Below are positions 11,662 through 24,520 of a stretch of DNA of 64,000 nucleotides, in pieces (position 1 is the first letter of the stretch; each line of letters begins with the position of its first letter). The DNA is from Chlorocebus sabaeus. Taxonomy: Eukaryota > Chordata > Mammalia > Primates > Cercopithecidae. The DNA is taken from contig NW_027327642.1 of the NCBI RefSeq assembly GCF_047675955.1, positions 186,001 to 250,000 of the forward strand, in the 5' to 3' direction. The position numbers and the translations under genes were made by a program. The notes beneath the pieces are model-generated. The model saw only the letters and a list, made by a program, of their open reading frames with translations, had not been told where the DNA came from and searched no databases.

Positions 11662-11678
11662 TTCCGTTCAAAACGGGA
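11662..11678 (+). promoter_or_regulatory. Near-CENP-B box (HOR copy 2, site 2)
   Basis: Equivalent of 1,693 in copy 2, unchanged. Confidence 0.45.
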
Positions 11679-13552
11679 AAGAAGCTTTCTGAGAATCTGC
11701 TCTGTGTTCTGTTAATTCATCACACAGAGTTACATCTTTCCCTTCAAGAAGCCTTTCGCTAATGCTGTTCCTGTGGAATTGGCAAAGGGATATTTGGAAG
11801 CCCATAGAGGGCTATGGTGAATAAGAAAATATCTTCCGTTCAGAACTGGAAAGAAGCTTTCTGAGAAACTGCTCTGTGTTCTGATAATTCATCTCACAGA
11901 GTTACATCTTTCCCTTCAAGAAGCCTTTCGCTAAGTCTGTTCTTGTGGAATTGGCAAAGGGATATTTGGAAGCCCATACAGGGCTATGGTGAAAAAGGAA
12001 ATATCTTCCGTTAAAAACTAGAAAGAAGCTTTCTGAGAAACTACTCTGTGTTCTGTTAATTCATCTCACAGAGTTACATCTTTCCCTTCAGGAATCCTTT
12101 CTCTAAGGCTGTTCTTGTGGAATTGGCAAAGGGATATTTGGAGCCCATACAGGGCTATGGTGAAAAAGGAAATATCTTCCGTTCAAAACTGGAAAGAAGC
12201 TTTCTGAGAAACTGCTCTGTGTTCTCTTAATTCATCTCACAAAGTTACATTTTTCCCTTAAGGAAGCCTTTCGCTGAGGCTGTTCTTGTGGAATTGGCAC
12301 AGGGATATTTGGAAGCCCATAGACGGCAATGGTGAAAAAGGAAATATCTTCCGTTCAAAACTGGAAAGAAGCTTTCTGAGAAACTGCTCTGTGTTCTCTT
12401 AATTCATCTCACAGAGTTACATCTTTCCCTTCAAGAAACCTTTCGCTAAAGCTGTTCTTGTGGAATTGGCAAAGGGATATTTGGAAGCCCATAGAGGGCT
12501 ATGGTGAAACAGGAAATATCTTCCGTTCAAAACTGGAAAGAAGCTTTCAGAGAAACTGCTCTGTGTTCTGTTAATTCATCTCACAGAGTTACATCTTTCC
12601 CTTCCGGAATCCTTTCGCTAAGACTGTTCTTCTGGAATTGGAAAAGGGATATTTGGAAGCCCATAGAGGGCTATGGTGAAAAAGGAAATATCTTCCGTTC
12701 AAAACTGGAAAGAAGCTTTCTGAGAAACTGCTGTGTGTTCTCTTAATTCATCTCACAAACTTACATCTTTCCCTTCAAGAAGCCTTTCGCTAAGGCTGTT
12801 CTTGTGGAATTGGCAAAGGGATATTTGGAAGCCCTTAGAGGGCTATGGTGAAACAGGAAATATCTTCCGTTCAAAACTGGAAAGAAGCTTTCAGAGAATC
12901 TGCTCTTTGTTCTGTTAATTCATCTCACAGAGTTACATCTTTCCCTTCAAGAAGCCTTTCGCTAAGGCTCCTCTTGTGGAATTGGCAAAGGGATATTTGG
13001 AAGCCCATAGAGGGCTATGGTGAAACTGGAAACATCTTCCGTTCAAAACCGGAAAGAAGATTTCTGAGAAACTGCTCTGTGTAATGTTAATTCATCTCAC
13101 AGAGTTACATCTTTCCCTTCAGGAATCCTTTCGCTAAGGCTGTTCTTGTGGAATTGGCAAAGGGATATTTGGAAGCCCATAGAGGGCTATGGTGAAAAAG
13201 GAAATATCTTCCGTTCAAAACTGGAAAGAAGCTTTCTGAGAAACTGCTGTGTGTTCTCTTAATTCATCTCACAAAGTTACATCTTTCCCTTCAAGAAGCC
13301 TTTCGCTAAGGCTGTTCTTGTGGAATTGGCAAAGGGATATTTGGAAGCCAATAGAGGGCTATGGTGAAACAGGAAATATCTTCCGTTCAAAACTGGAAAG
13401 AAGCTTTCAGAGAAACTGCTCTGTGTTCTGTTAATTCATCTCACAGGGTTACATCTTTCCCTTCAAGAAGCCTTTCGCTAAGGCTGTTCTTGTGGAATTG
13501 GCAAAGGGATATTTGGAAGCCCATAGAGGTCTATGGTGAAAAAGGAAATATC

Positions 13553-13569
13553 TTCCGTTCAAAACGGGA
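13553..13569 (+). promoter_or_regulatory. Near-CENP-B box (HOR copy 2, site 3)
   Basis: Equivalent of 3,584 in copy 2, unchanged. Confidence 0.45.
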
Positions 13570-13896
13570 AAGAAGCTTTCTGAGAAACTGCTCTGTGTTC
13601 TATTAATTCATCTCACAGAGTTACATCTTTCCCTTCAGGAAGCCTTTCGATAAGGCTGTTCTTGTGGAATTGGCAAAAGGATATTTGAAAGCCCATAGAG
13701 GGCTACGGTGAAAAAGGAAATATCTTCCGTTCAAAACTGGAAAGAAGCTTTCTGAGGAACTTCTCTGTATTCTGTTAATTCATCTCACAGAGTTACATCG
13801 TTCCCTTCAGGAAGCCTTTCGCTAAGGCTGTTCTTGTGGAATTTGCAAAGGGATATTTGAAAGCCCATAGAGGGCTATGGTGAAAAAGGAAATATC

Positions 13897-13913
13897 TTCC
13901 GTTCAAAACGGGA
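13897..13913 (+). promoter_or_regulatory. Near-CENP-B box (HOR copy 2, site 4)
   Basis: Equivalent of 3,928 in copy 2, unchanged. Copy 3 has no counterpart to any of the four sites. Confidence 0.45.
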
Positions 13914-16625
13914 AAGAAGCTTTCTGAGAATCTGCTCTGTGTTCTGTTAATTCATCACACAGAGTTACATCTTTCCCTTCAAGAAGCCTTTCGCTAATGC
14001 TGTTCCTGTGGAATTGGCAAAGGGATATTTGGAAGCCCATAGAGGGCTATGGTGAATAAGAAAATATCTTCCGTTCAGAACTGGAAAGAAGCTTTCTGAG
14101 AAACTGCTCTGTGTTCTGATAATTCATCTCACAGAGTTACATCTTTCCCTTCAAGAAGCCTTTCGCTAAGTCTGTTCTTGTGGAATTGGCAAAGGGATAT
14201 TTGGAAGCCCATACAGGGCTATGGTGAAAAAGGAAATATCTTCCGTTAAAAACTAGAAAGAAGCTTTCTGAGAAACTACTCTGTGTTCTGTTAATTCATC
14301 TCACAGAGTTACATCTTTCCCTTCAGGAATCCTTTCTCTAAGGCTGTTCTTGTGGAATTGGCAAAGGGATATTTGGAGCCCATACAGGGCTATGGTGAAA
14401 AAGGAAATATCTTCCGTTCAAAACTGGAAAGAAGCTTTCTGAGAAACTGCTCTGTGTTCTCTTAATTCATCTCACAAAGTTACATTTTTCCCTTAAGGAA
14501 GCCTTTCGCTGAGGCTGTTCTTGTGGAATTGGCACAGGGATATTTGGAAGCCCATAGACGGCAATGGTGAAAAAGGAAATATCTTCCGTTCAAAACTGGA
14601 AAGAAGCTTTCTGAGAAACTGCTCTGTGTTCTCTTAATTCATCTCACAGAGTTACATCTTTCCCTTCAAGAAACCTTTCGCTAAAGCTGTTCTTGTGGAA
14701 TTGGCAAAGGGATATTTGGAAGCCCATAGAGGGCTATGGTGAAACAGGAAATATCTTCCGTTCAAAACTGGAAAGAAGCTTTCAGAGAAACTGCTCTGTG
14801 TTCTGTTAATTCATCTCACAGAGTTACATCTTTCCCTTCCGGAATCCTTTCGCTAAGACTGTTCTTCTGGAATTGGAAAAGGGATATTTGGGAGCCCATA
14901 GAGGGCTATGGTGAAAAAGGAAATATCTTCCGTTCAAAACTGGAAAGAAGCTTTCTGAGAAACTGCTGTGTGTTCTGTTAATTCATCTCACAAACTTACA
15001 TCTTTCCCTTCAAGAAGCCTTTCGCTAAGGCTGTTCTTGTGGAATTGGCAAAGGGATATTTGGAAGCCCTTAGAGGGCTATGGTGAAACAGGAAATATCT
15101 TCCGTTCAAAACTGGAAAGAAGCTTTCAGAGAATCTGCTCTTTGTTCTGTTAATTCATCTCACAGAGTTACATCTTTCCCTTCAAGAAGCCTTTCGCTAA
15201 GGCTCCTCTTGTGGAATTGGCAAAGGGATATTTGGAAGCCCATAGAGGGCTATGGTGAAAAAGGAAATATCTTCCGTTCAAAACTGGAAAGAAGCTTTCT
15301 GAGAAACTGCTCTGTGTTCTGTTAATTCATCTCACAGAGTTACATCTTTCCCTTCAAGAAGCTTTTCGCTAAGGCTGTTCTTGTGGAATTGGCAAAGGGA
15401 TATTTGGAAGGCCACAGAGAGCTGTGGTGAAAAAGGAATTATCTTCCGTTCAGAACTGGAAAGAAGCTTTCTGAGAAACTTCTCTGTGTTCTGTTAATTC
15501 ATTTCACAGAGTTACATCTTTCCCTTCAAGAAGCCTTTCGCTAACGCTGTTCTTGTGGAATTGGCAAAGGGATATTTGGAATCCCTTAGAAGGCTATGTT
15601 GAAAAAGGAAATATCTTCCGTTGAAAACTGGAAAGAAGCTTTCTGAGGAACTGCTCTGTGTTCTGTCAATTCATCTCACAGAGTTACATCTTTCCCTTCA
15701 AGAAGCTTTTCGCTAAGGCTGTTCTTGTGGAATTGGCAAAGGAACATTTGGAAGCCCATAGAGGGCTATGGTGAAAAAGGAAATATCTTCCGTTCAAAAC
15801 TGGAAAGAAGCTTTCTGAGAAACTGCTCTGTGTTCTGTTAATTCATCTCACAGAGTTACATCTTTCCCTTCAAGAAGCCTTTCGCCAAGTCTGTTCTTGT
15901 GGAATTGGCAAAAAGATATTTGGAAGCCCATAGAGGGCTATGGTGAAACAGGAAATATCTTCCGTTCAAAACTGGAAAGAAGCTTTCAGAGAAACTGTTC
16001 TGTGTTCTGTTAATTCATCTCACAGAGTTACATCTTTCCCTTCAGGAAGCCTTTCGCTTAGGCTGTTCTTGTGGATTTAGCAAAGGGATATTTGGAAGTC
16101 CATAGAGGGCTATGGTGAAAAAGGAAATATCTTCCGTTCAAAACTGGAAAGAAGCTTTCTGAGAACCTGCTCTGTGTTCTGTTAATTCATCTCACAGAGT
16201 TACATCTTTCCCTTCAAGAACCCTTTCGCTAAGGCTGTTCTTGTGGAATTGGCAAAGGGATATTTGGAAGGCCACAGAGAGCTATGGTGAAAAAGGAAAT
16301 ATCTTCCGTTCAGACCTTTAAAGAAGCTTTCTGAGAAACTTCTCTGTGTTCTGTTAATGCATTTCACAGAGTTACATCTTTCCCTTCAGGAAGCCTTTCG
16401 CTAAGGCTGTTCTTGTGGAATTGGCAAAGGGATATTTGGAAGCCCATAGAAGGCTATGTTGAAAAAGGAAATATCTTCCGTTCAAAACTGGAAAGAAGCT
16501 TTCTGAGAAACTGCTCTGTGTCCTGTTAATTCATCTCACAGCGTTACATATTTCCCTTCAAGAAGCCTTTCGCTAAGTCTGTTCTTGTGGAATTGGCAAA
16601 GGGATATTTGGAAGCCCATAGAGGG

Positions 16626-16642
16626 CTTCGGTGAAAAAGGAA
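16626..16642 (+). promoter_or_regulatory. A box shifted toward a CENP-B box (HOR copy 2)
   Basis: Equivalent of 6,657, unchanged. Confidence 0.4.
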
Positions 16643-18452
16643 ATATCTTCCGTTCAAAACTGGAAAGAAGCTTTCTGAGAAACTGCTCTGTGTTCTGTTA
16701 ATTCATCTCACAGAGTTACATCTTTCACTTCAGGAATCCTTTCGCTAAGGCTGTTCTTGTGGAATTGGCAAAGGGATATTTGGAAGCCCATAGAGGGCTA
16801 TGGTGAAAAAGGAAATATCTTCCGTTCAAAACTGGAAAGAAGCTTTCTGGGAAACTGCTGTGTGTTCTCTTAATTCATCTCACAAAGTTACATCTTTCCC
16901 TTCAAGAAGCCATTCGCTAAGGCTGTTCTTGTGGAATTGGCAAAGGGATATTTGGAAGCCCATAGAGGGCTATGGTGAAAAAGGAAATTTCTTCCGTACA
17001 AAACTGGAAAGAAGCTTTCTGAGAAACTGCTCTGTGTTCTGTTAATTCATCTCACAGAGTTACATCTTTCCCTTCAAGAAGCCTTTCGCTAAGGCTGTTC
17101 TTGTGGAATTTGCAAAAGGATATTTGGAAGCCCATAGAGGGCTATGGTGAAACAGGAAATATCTTCCATTCAAACTGGAAAGAAGCTTTCTGAGAAACTG
17201 CTCTGTGTTCTCTTAATTCATCTCACAGAGTTACATCTTTCCCTTCAAGAAGCCTTTCGCTAAGGCTCTTCTTGTGGAATTGGCAAAGGGATATTAGGAA
17301 GCCCATAGAGGGCTATGGTGAAAAAGGAAATATCTTCCGTTCGAAACTGGAAAGAAGCTTTCTGAGAAACTGCTCTGTGTTCTGTTAATTCAACTCACCG
17401 AGTTACATCTTTCCCTTAAGAAGCCTTTCGCTATGGCTGTTCTTGCGGAATTGGCAAAGGGATATTTGGAAGCCCATAGAGGGCTATGGTGAAAAAGGAA
17501 ATATCTTCCGTTCAAAACTGGAAAGAAGCTTTCTGAGAAACTGCTCTGTGTTCTGTTAATTCATCTCACAGAGTTACATCTTTCCCTTCAGGAAGCCTTT
17601 CGCTAAGGCTGTTCTTGTGGAATTGGCCAAGGGATATTTGGAAGCCCATAGAGGGCTATGGTGAAAAAGGAAATATCTTCCGTTCAAAACTGGAAAGAAG
17701 CTTTCTGAGAAACTCCTCTGTGTTCTGTTAATTCATCTCACAGAGTTACATCTTTCCCTTCAAGAAGCCTTTCGCTAAGGCTGTTCTTGTGGAATTGGCA
17801 AAGGGATATTTGGAAGCCCGTAGAGGGCTATGGTGAAAAAGGAAATATCTTCCGTTCAAAACTGGAAAGAAACTTTCTGAGAAACTGCTCTGTGTTCTGT
17901 TAATTCATCTCACAGAGTTACATCTTTCCCTTCAAGAAGCCTTTCGCTAAGGCTGTTCTTGTGGAATTGGCAAAGGGATATTTGGAAGGCCACAGAGAGC
18001 TATGGTGAAAAAGGAAATATCTTCCGTTCAGAACTGGAAAGAACCATTCTGAGAAACTGCTCTGTGTTCTGTTAATTCATCTCACAGAGTTACATCTTTC
18101 CCTTCAGAAAACCTTTCGCTAAGGCTGTTCTTGTGGAATTGGCAAAGGGATATTTGGAAGCCCATAGAGGGCTATGGTGAAAAAGGAAATAACTTCCGTT
18201 CAAAACTGGAAAGAAGCATTCTGAGAAACTGCTGTGTGTTCTCTTAATTCATCTCACAAAGTTACATCTTTCTCTTCAAGAAGCCTTTCGCTAAGGCTGT
18301 TCTTGTGGAATTGGCAAAGGGATATTTGGAAGCCCATAGAGGACTATTGTGAAACAGGAAATATCTTCCGTTCAAAACTGGAAAGAAGCTTTCAGAGAAA
18401 CTGCTCTGTGTTCTGTTAATTCATCTCACAGAGGGACATCTTTCCCTTCAAG

Positions 18453-18507
18453 AAGCCTTTCGCTAAGGCTGTTCTTGTGGAATTGGCAAAGGGATATTTG
18501 GAAGCCC
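18453..18507 (+). other. Unequal-exchange junction, loss of 3 monomers (515 bp)
   Basis: The left flank matches 8,4xx of copy 1 (caagaagcc retained) and the right flank matches 9,0xx (cccttagaggg). The two parents are identical between these markers, so the exchange lies in about 55 bp of homology. Confidence 0.85.
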
Positions 18508-20052
18508 TTAGAGGGCTATGGTGAAAAAGGAAGTATCTTCCGTTTAAAACTGGAAAGAAGCTTTCTGAGAAACTGCTCTGTGTTCTCTTAATTCATCTCA
18601 CAGAGTTACATCTTTCCCTTCAGGAAGCCTTTCGCTAAGGCTGTTCTTGTGGAATTGGCAAAGGGATATTTGGAAGCCCACAGAGGGCTATGGTGAAAAA
18701 TGAAATATCTTCCGTTCAAAACTGGAAAGAAGCTTTCAGAGAAACTGCTCTGTGTTCTGTTAATTCATCTCACAGAGTTACATCTTTCCCTTCAAGAAGC
18801 CTTTCGCTAAGGCTGTTCTTGTGGAATTTGCAAAGGGATATTTGGAAGCCCATAGAGGGCTATGTTAAAGAAGGAAATATCTTCCGTTCAAAACTGGAAA
18901 GAAGCTTTCTGAGAAACTGCTCTGTGTTCTGTTAATTCATCTCACAGAGTAACATCTTTCCCTTCAAGAAGCCTTTCGCTAAGACTGTTCCTGTGGAATT
19001 GGCAAAGGGATATTTGGAAGGCCACAGAGAGCTATGGTGAAAAAGGAAATATATTCCGTTCAGAACTGGAAAGAAGCTTTCTGAGAAACTGCTCTGTGTT
19101 CTGTTAATTCATCTCACAGAGTTACATCCTTCCCTTCAAGAAGCCTTTCGCTAAGGCTGTTCTTGTGGAATTGGTAAAGGGATATTTGGAAGCCCATAGA
19201 CGTTTACGGTGAAACTGGAAATACTTCTGTTCAAAACTGGAAAGAAGCTTTCTGAGAAACTGCTCTGTGTTCTCTTAATTCAACTCACAGAGTTACATCT
19301 TTCCCTTCAAGAAGCCTTTCGCTAAGACTGTTCCTGTGGAATTGGCAAAGGGATATTTGGAAGCCCATGGAGGACTACGGTGAAAAAGGAAATATCTTCC
19401 GTTCAAAACTGGAAAGAAGCTTTCTGAGAAACTGCTCTGTGTTTCTGTTAATTCATCTCACAGAGTTACATATTTCCCTTCAAGAAACCTTTCGCTAAAG
19501 CAGTTCTTGTGGAATTGGCAAAGGGATATTTGGAAGCCCATAGAGGGCTATGGTGAAAATGAAATATCTTCCGTTCAAAACTGGAAAGAAGCTTTCTGAG
19601 AAACTGCTGTGTGTTTTTTTAATTCATCTCACAAAGTTACATCTTTCCCTTCAAGAAACCTTTCGCTAAGGCTCTTCTTGTGGAATTGACAAAGGGATAT
19701 TTGGAAGCCCATAGAGGGCTATGGTGAAACAGGAAATACTTCCGTTCGAAACTGGAAAGAAGCTTTCTGAGAAACTGCTCTGTGTTCTGTTAATTCATCT
19801 CACAGAGTTACATCTTTCCCTTCAAGAAGCCTTTCGCTAAGGGTGTTCTTGTGGAATTGGCAAAGGGATATTTGGAAGCCCATAGTGGGCTATGGTGAAA
19901 CAGGAAATATCTTCCGTTCAAAACTGGAAAGAAGCTTTCTGAGAAACTGCTCTGTGTTCTCTTAATTCATCTCACAGAGTTACATCTTTCCCTTCAGGAA
20001 GCCTTTCGCTAAGGCTGTTCTTGTGGAATTGGCAAAGGGATATTTGGAAGCC

Positions 20053-20066
20053 CATAGAATTCTATG
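20053..20066. other. 14-bp palindrome (HOR copy 3)
   Basis: Equivalent of 630-643, unchanged; 9,454 bp from the copy-2 site. Confidence 0.85.
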
Positions 20067-20219
20067 TTGAAAAAGGATATATCTTCCGTTCAAAACTGGA
20101 AAGAAGCTTTCTGAGAAACTGCTCTGTGTTCTCTTAATTCATCTCGCAGAGTTATATCTTTCCCTTCAGGAAGCCTTTCGCTAAGGCTGTTCTTGTGGAA
20201 TTGGCAAAGGGATATTTGA

Positions 20220-21251
20220 AAGCCCATAGAGGGCTATGGTGAAACTGGAAACATCTTCCGTTCAAAACCGGAAAGAAGATTTCTGAGAAACTGCTCTGTG
20301 TAATGTTAATTCATCTCACAGAGTTACATCTTTCCCTTCAGGAATCCTTTCGCTAAGGCTGTTCTTGTGGAATTGGCAAAGGGATATTTGGAAGCCCATA
20401 GAGGGCTATGGTGAAAAAGGAAATATCTTCCGTTCAAAACTGGAAAGAAGCTTTCTGAGAAACTGCTGTGTGTTCTCTTAATTCATCACACAAAGTTACA
20501 TCTTTCCCTTCAAGAAGCCTTTCGCTAAGGCTGTTCTTGTGGAATTGGCAAAGGGATATTTGGAAGCCAATAGAGGGCTATGGTGAAACAGGAAATATCT
20601 TCCGTTCAAAACTGGAAAGAAGCTTTCAGAGAAACTGCTCTGTGTTCTGTTAATTCATCTCACAGGGTTACATCTTTCCCTTCAAGAAACCTTTCGCTAA
20701 AGCTGTTCTTGTGGAATTGGCAAAGGGATATTTGGAAGCCCATAGAGGGCTATGGTGAAACAGGAAATATCTTCCGTTCAAAACTGGAAAGAAGCTTTCA
20801 GAGAAACTGCTCTGTGTTCTGTTAATTCATCTCACAGAGTTACATCTTTCCCTTCCGGAATCCTTTCGCTAAGACTGTTCTTCTGGAATTGGAAAAGGGA
20901 TATTTGGGAGCCCATAGAGGGCTATGGTGAAAAAGGAAATATCTTCCGTTCAAAACTGGAAAGAAGCTTTCTGAGAAACTGCTGTGTGTTCTGTTAATTC
21001 ATCTCACAAACTTACATCTTTCCCTTCAAGAAGCCTTTCGCTAAGGCTTTTCTTGTGGAATTGGCAAAGGGATATTTGGAAGCCCTTAGAGGGCTATGGT
21101 GAAACAGGAAATATCTTCCGTTCAAAACTGGAAAGAAGCTTTCAGAGAATCTGCTCTTTGTTCTGTTAATTCATCTCACAGAGTTACATCTTTCCCTTCA
21201 AGAAGCCTTTCGCTAAGGCTCCTCTTGTGGAATTGGCAAAGGGATATTTGG
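20220..21251 (+). repeat. Collapsed 13-monomer duplication, ~6 monomers left (HOR copy 3)
   Basis: The left part is the start of the first block (gtgaaactgg near 20,240, catcacac near 20,486) and the right part is the end of the second block (tttgggagccc, ggctcctcttgtgg). They are fused within 20,667-20,688. Only about 1,032 bp of the original 4,470 bp remains. Confidence 0.88.
20667..20688 (+). other. Unequal-exchange junction, loss of 20 monomers (3,438 bp)
   Basis: The left marker cacaggg is specific to the monomer at about 11,211. The right marker aagaaacctttcgctaaag is specific to the monomer at about 14,668. Only 20-22 bp between them are shared, which makes this the tightest-mapped junction here. 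Confidence 0.87.
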
Positions 21252-22641
21252 AAGCCCATAGAGGGCTATGGTGAAAAAGGAAATATCTTCCGTTCAAAAC
21301 TGGAAAGAAGCTTTCTGAGAAACTGCTCTGTGTTCTGTTAATTCATCTCACAGAGTTACATCTTTCCCTTCAAGAAGCTTTTCGCTAAGGCTGTTCTTGT
21401 GGAATTGGCAAAGGGATATTTGGAAGGCCACAGAGAGCTGTGGTGAAAAAGGAATTATCTTCCGTTCAGAACTGGAAAGAAGCTTTCTGAGAAACTTCTC
21501 TGTGTTCTGTTAATTCATTTCACAGAGTTACATCTTTCCCTTCAAGAAGCCTTTCGCTAACGCTGTTCTTGTGGAATTGGCAAAGGGATATTTGGAATCC
21601 CTTAGAAGGCTATGTTGAAAAAGGAAATATCTTCCGTTGAAAACTGGAAAGAAGCTTTCTGAGGAACTGCTCTGTGTTCTGTCAATTCATCTCACAGAGT
21701 TACATCTTTCCCTTCAAGAAGCTTTTCGCTAAGGCTGTTCTTGTGGAATTGGCAAAGGAACATTTGGAAGCCCATAGAGGGCTATGGTGAAAAAGGAAAT
21801 ATCTTCCGTTCAAAACTGGAAAGAAGCTTTCTGAGAAACTGCTCTGTGTTCTGTTAATTCATCTCACAGAGTTACATCTTTCCCTTCAAGAAGCCTTTCG
21901 CCAAGTCTGTTCTTGTGGAATTGGCAAAAAGATATTTGGAAGCCCATAGAGGGCTATGGTGAAACAGGAAATATCTTCCGTTCAAAACTGGAAAGAAGCT
22001 TTCAGAGAAACTGTTCTGTGTTCTGTTAATTCATCTCACAGAGTTACATCTTTCCCTTCAGGAAGCCTTTCGCTTAGGCTGTTCTTGTGGATTTAGCAAA
22101 GGGATATTTGGAAGTCCATAGAGGGCTATGGTGAAAAAGGAAATATCTTCCGTTCAAAACTGGAAAGAAGCTTTCTGAGAACCTGCTCTGTGTTCTGTTA
22201 ATTCATCTCACAGAGTTACATCTTTCCCTTCAAGAACCCTTTCGCTAAGGCTGTTCTTGTGGAATTGGCAAAGGGATATTTGGAAGGCCACAGAGAGCTA
22301 TGGTGAAAAAGGAAATATCTTCCGTTCAGACCTTTAAAGAAGCTTTCTGAGAAACTTCTCTGTGTTCTGTTAATGCATTTCACAGAGTTACATCTTTCCC
22401 TTCAGGAAGCCTTTCGCTAAGGCTGTTCTTGTGGAATTGGCAAAGGGATATTTGGAAGCCCATAGAAGGCTATGTTGAAAAAGGAAATATCTTCCGTTCA
22501 AAACTGGAAAGAAGCTTTCTGAGAAACTGCTCTGTGTCCTGTTAATTCATCTCACAGCGTTACATATTTCCCTTCAAGAAGCCTTTCGCTAAGTCTGTTC
22601 TTGTGGAATTGGCAAAGGGATATTTGGAAGCCCATAGAGGG

Positions 22642-22658
22642 CTTCGGTGAAAAAGGAA
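22642..22658 (+). promoter_or_regulatory. A box shifted toward a CENP-B box (HOR copy 3)
   Basis: Equivalent of 6,657, unchanged. It is the closest thing to a CENP-B box seen in copy 3. Confidence 0.4.
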
Positions 22659-24520
22659 ATATCTTCCGTTCAAAACTGGAAAGAAGCTTTCTGAGAAACT
22701 GCTCTGTGTTCTGTTAATTCATCTCACAGAGTTACATCTTTCACTTCAGGAATCCTTTCGCTAAGGCTGTTCTTGTGGAATTGGCAAAGGGATATTTGGA
22801 AGCCCATAGAGGGCTATGGTGAAAAAGGAAATATCTTCCGTTCAAAACTGGAAAGAAGCTTTCTGGGAAACTGCTGTGTGTTCTCTTAATTCATCTCACA
22901 AAGTTACATCTTTCCCTTCAAGAAGCCATTCGCTAAGGCTGTTCTTGTGGAATTGGCAAAGGGATATTTGGAAGCCCATAGAGGGCTATGGTGAAAAAGG
23001 AAATTTCTTCCGTACAAAACTGGAAAGAAGCTTTCTGAGAAACTGCTCTGTGTTCTGTTAATTCATCTCACAGAGTTACATCTTTCCCTTCAAGAAGCCT
23101 TTCGCTAAGGCTGTTCTTGTGGAATTTGCAAAAGGATATTTGGAAGCCCATAGAGGGCTATGGTGAAACAGGAAATATCTTCCATTCAAACTGGAAAGAA
23201 GCTTTCTGAGAAACTGCTCTGTGTTCTCTTAATTCATCTCACAGAGTTACATCTTTCCCTTCAAGAAGCCTTTCGCTAAGGCTCTTCTTGTGGAATTGGC
23301 AAAGGGATATTAGGAAGCCCATAGAGGGCTATGGTGAAAAAGGAAATATCTTCCGTTCGAAACTGGAAAGAAGCTTTCTGAGAAACTGCTCTGTGTTCTG
23401 TTAATTCAACTCACCGAGTTACATCTTTCCCTTAAGAAGCCTTTCGCTATGGCTGTTCTTGCGGAATTGGCAAAGGGATATTTGGAAGCCCATAGAGGGC
23501 TATGGTGAAAAAGGAAATATCTTCCGTTCAAAACTGGAAAGAAGCTTTCTGAGAAACTGCTCTGTGTTCTGTTAATTCATCTCACAGAGTTACATCTTTC
23601 CCTTCAGGAAGCCTTTCGCTAAGGCTGTTCTTGTGGAATTGGCCAAGGGATATTTGGAAGCCCATAGAGGGCTATGGTGAAAAAGGAAATATCTTCCGTT
23701 CAAAACTGGAAAGAAGCTTTCTGAGAAACTCCTCTGTGTTCTGTTAATTCATCTCACAGAGTTACATCTTTCCCTTCAAGAAGCCTTTCGCTAAGGCTGT
23801 TCTTGTGGAATTGGCAAAGGGATATTTGGAAGCCCGTAGAGGGCTATGGTGAAAAAGGAAATATCTTCCGTTCAAAACTGGAAAGAAACTTTCTGAGAAA
23901 CTGCTCTGTGTTCTGTTAATTCATCTCACAGAGTTACATCTTTCCCTTCAAGAAGCCTTTCGCTAAGGCTGTTCTTGTGGAATTGGCAAAGGGATATTTG
24001 GAAGGCCACAGAGAGCTATGGTGAAAAAGGAAATATCTTCCGTTCAGAACTGGAAAGAACCATTCTGAGAAACTGCTCTGTGTTCTGTTAATTCATCTCA
24101 CAGAGTTACATCTTTCCCTTCAGAAAACCTTTCGCTAAGGCTGTTCTTGTGGAATTGGCAAAGGGATATTTGGAAGCCCATAGAGGGCTATGGTGAAAAA
24201 GGAAATAACTTCCGTTCAAAACTGGAAAGAAGCATTCTGAGAAACTGCTGTGTGTTCTCTTAATTCATCTCACAAAGTTACATCTTTCTCTTCAAGAAGC
24301 CTTTCGCTAAGGCTGTTCTTGTGGAATTGGCAAAGGGATATTTGGAAGCCCATAGAGGACTATTGTGAAACAGGAAATATCTTCCGTTCAAAACTGGAAA
24401 GAAGCTTTCAGAGAAACTGCTCTGTGTTCTGTTAATTCATCTCACAGAGGGACATCTTTCCCTTCAAGAAGCCTTTCGCTAAGGCTGTTCTTGTGGAATT
24501 GGCAAAGGGATATTTGGAAG

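Larger units (their letters stand above)
10766..13000 (+). repeat. 13-monomer block, first copy (HOR copy 2)
   Basis: Equivalent of 797-3,031 at +9,969, with the catcacacaaag marker near 11,030. A private change is gctgaggctg near 11,070. Confidence 0.86.
13001..15235 (+). repeat. 13-monomer block, second copy (HOR copy 2)
   Basis: Equivalent of 3,032-5,266 at +9,969. It holds the copy-2/3 variants tttgggagccc (14,892) and tgtgttctgtt (14,977). Confidence 0.86.
9970..19423 (+). repeat. HOR copy 2, 9,454 bp, lacks 3 monomers
   Basis: This copy is collinear with copy 1 at an offset of 9,969 bp up to about 18,453. There the offset drops by 515 bp (three monomers) and stays there to the end. 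The lost part corresponds to about 8,536-9,050 of copy 1, the start of a module also found in zone 2. The copy shares derived variants with copy 3 (14,892 g; 14,977 g; 15,304 a; 15,582 t; 16,099 t) that copies 1, 4 and, where present, 5 lack. A private change is cgataaggg near 10,381. Confidence 0.92.
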
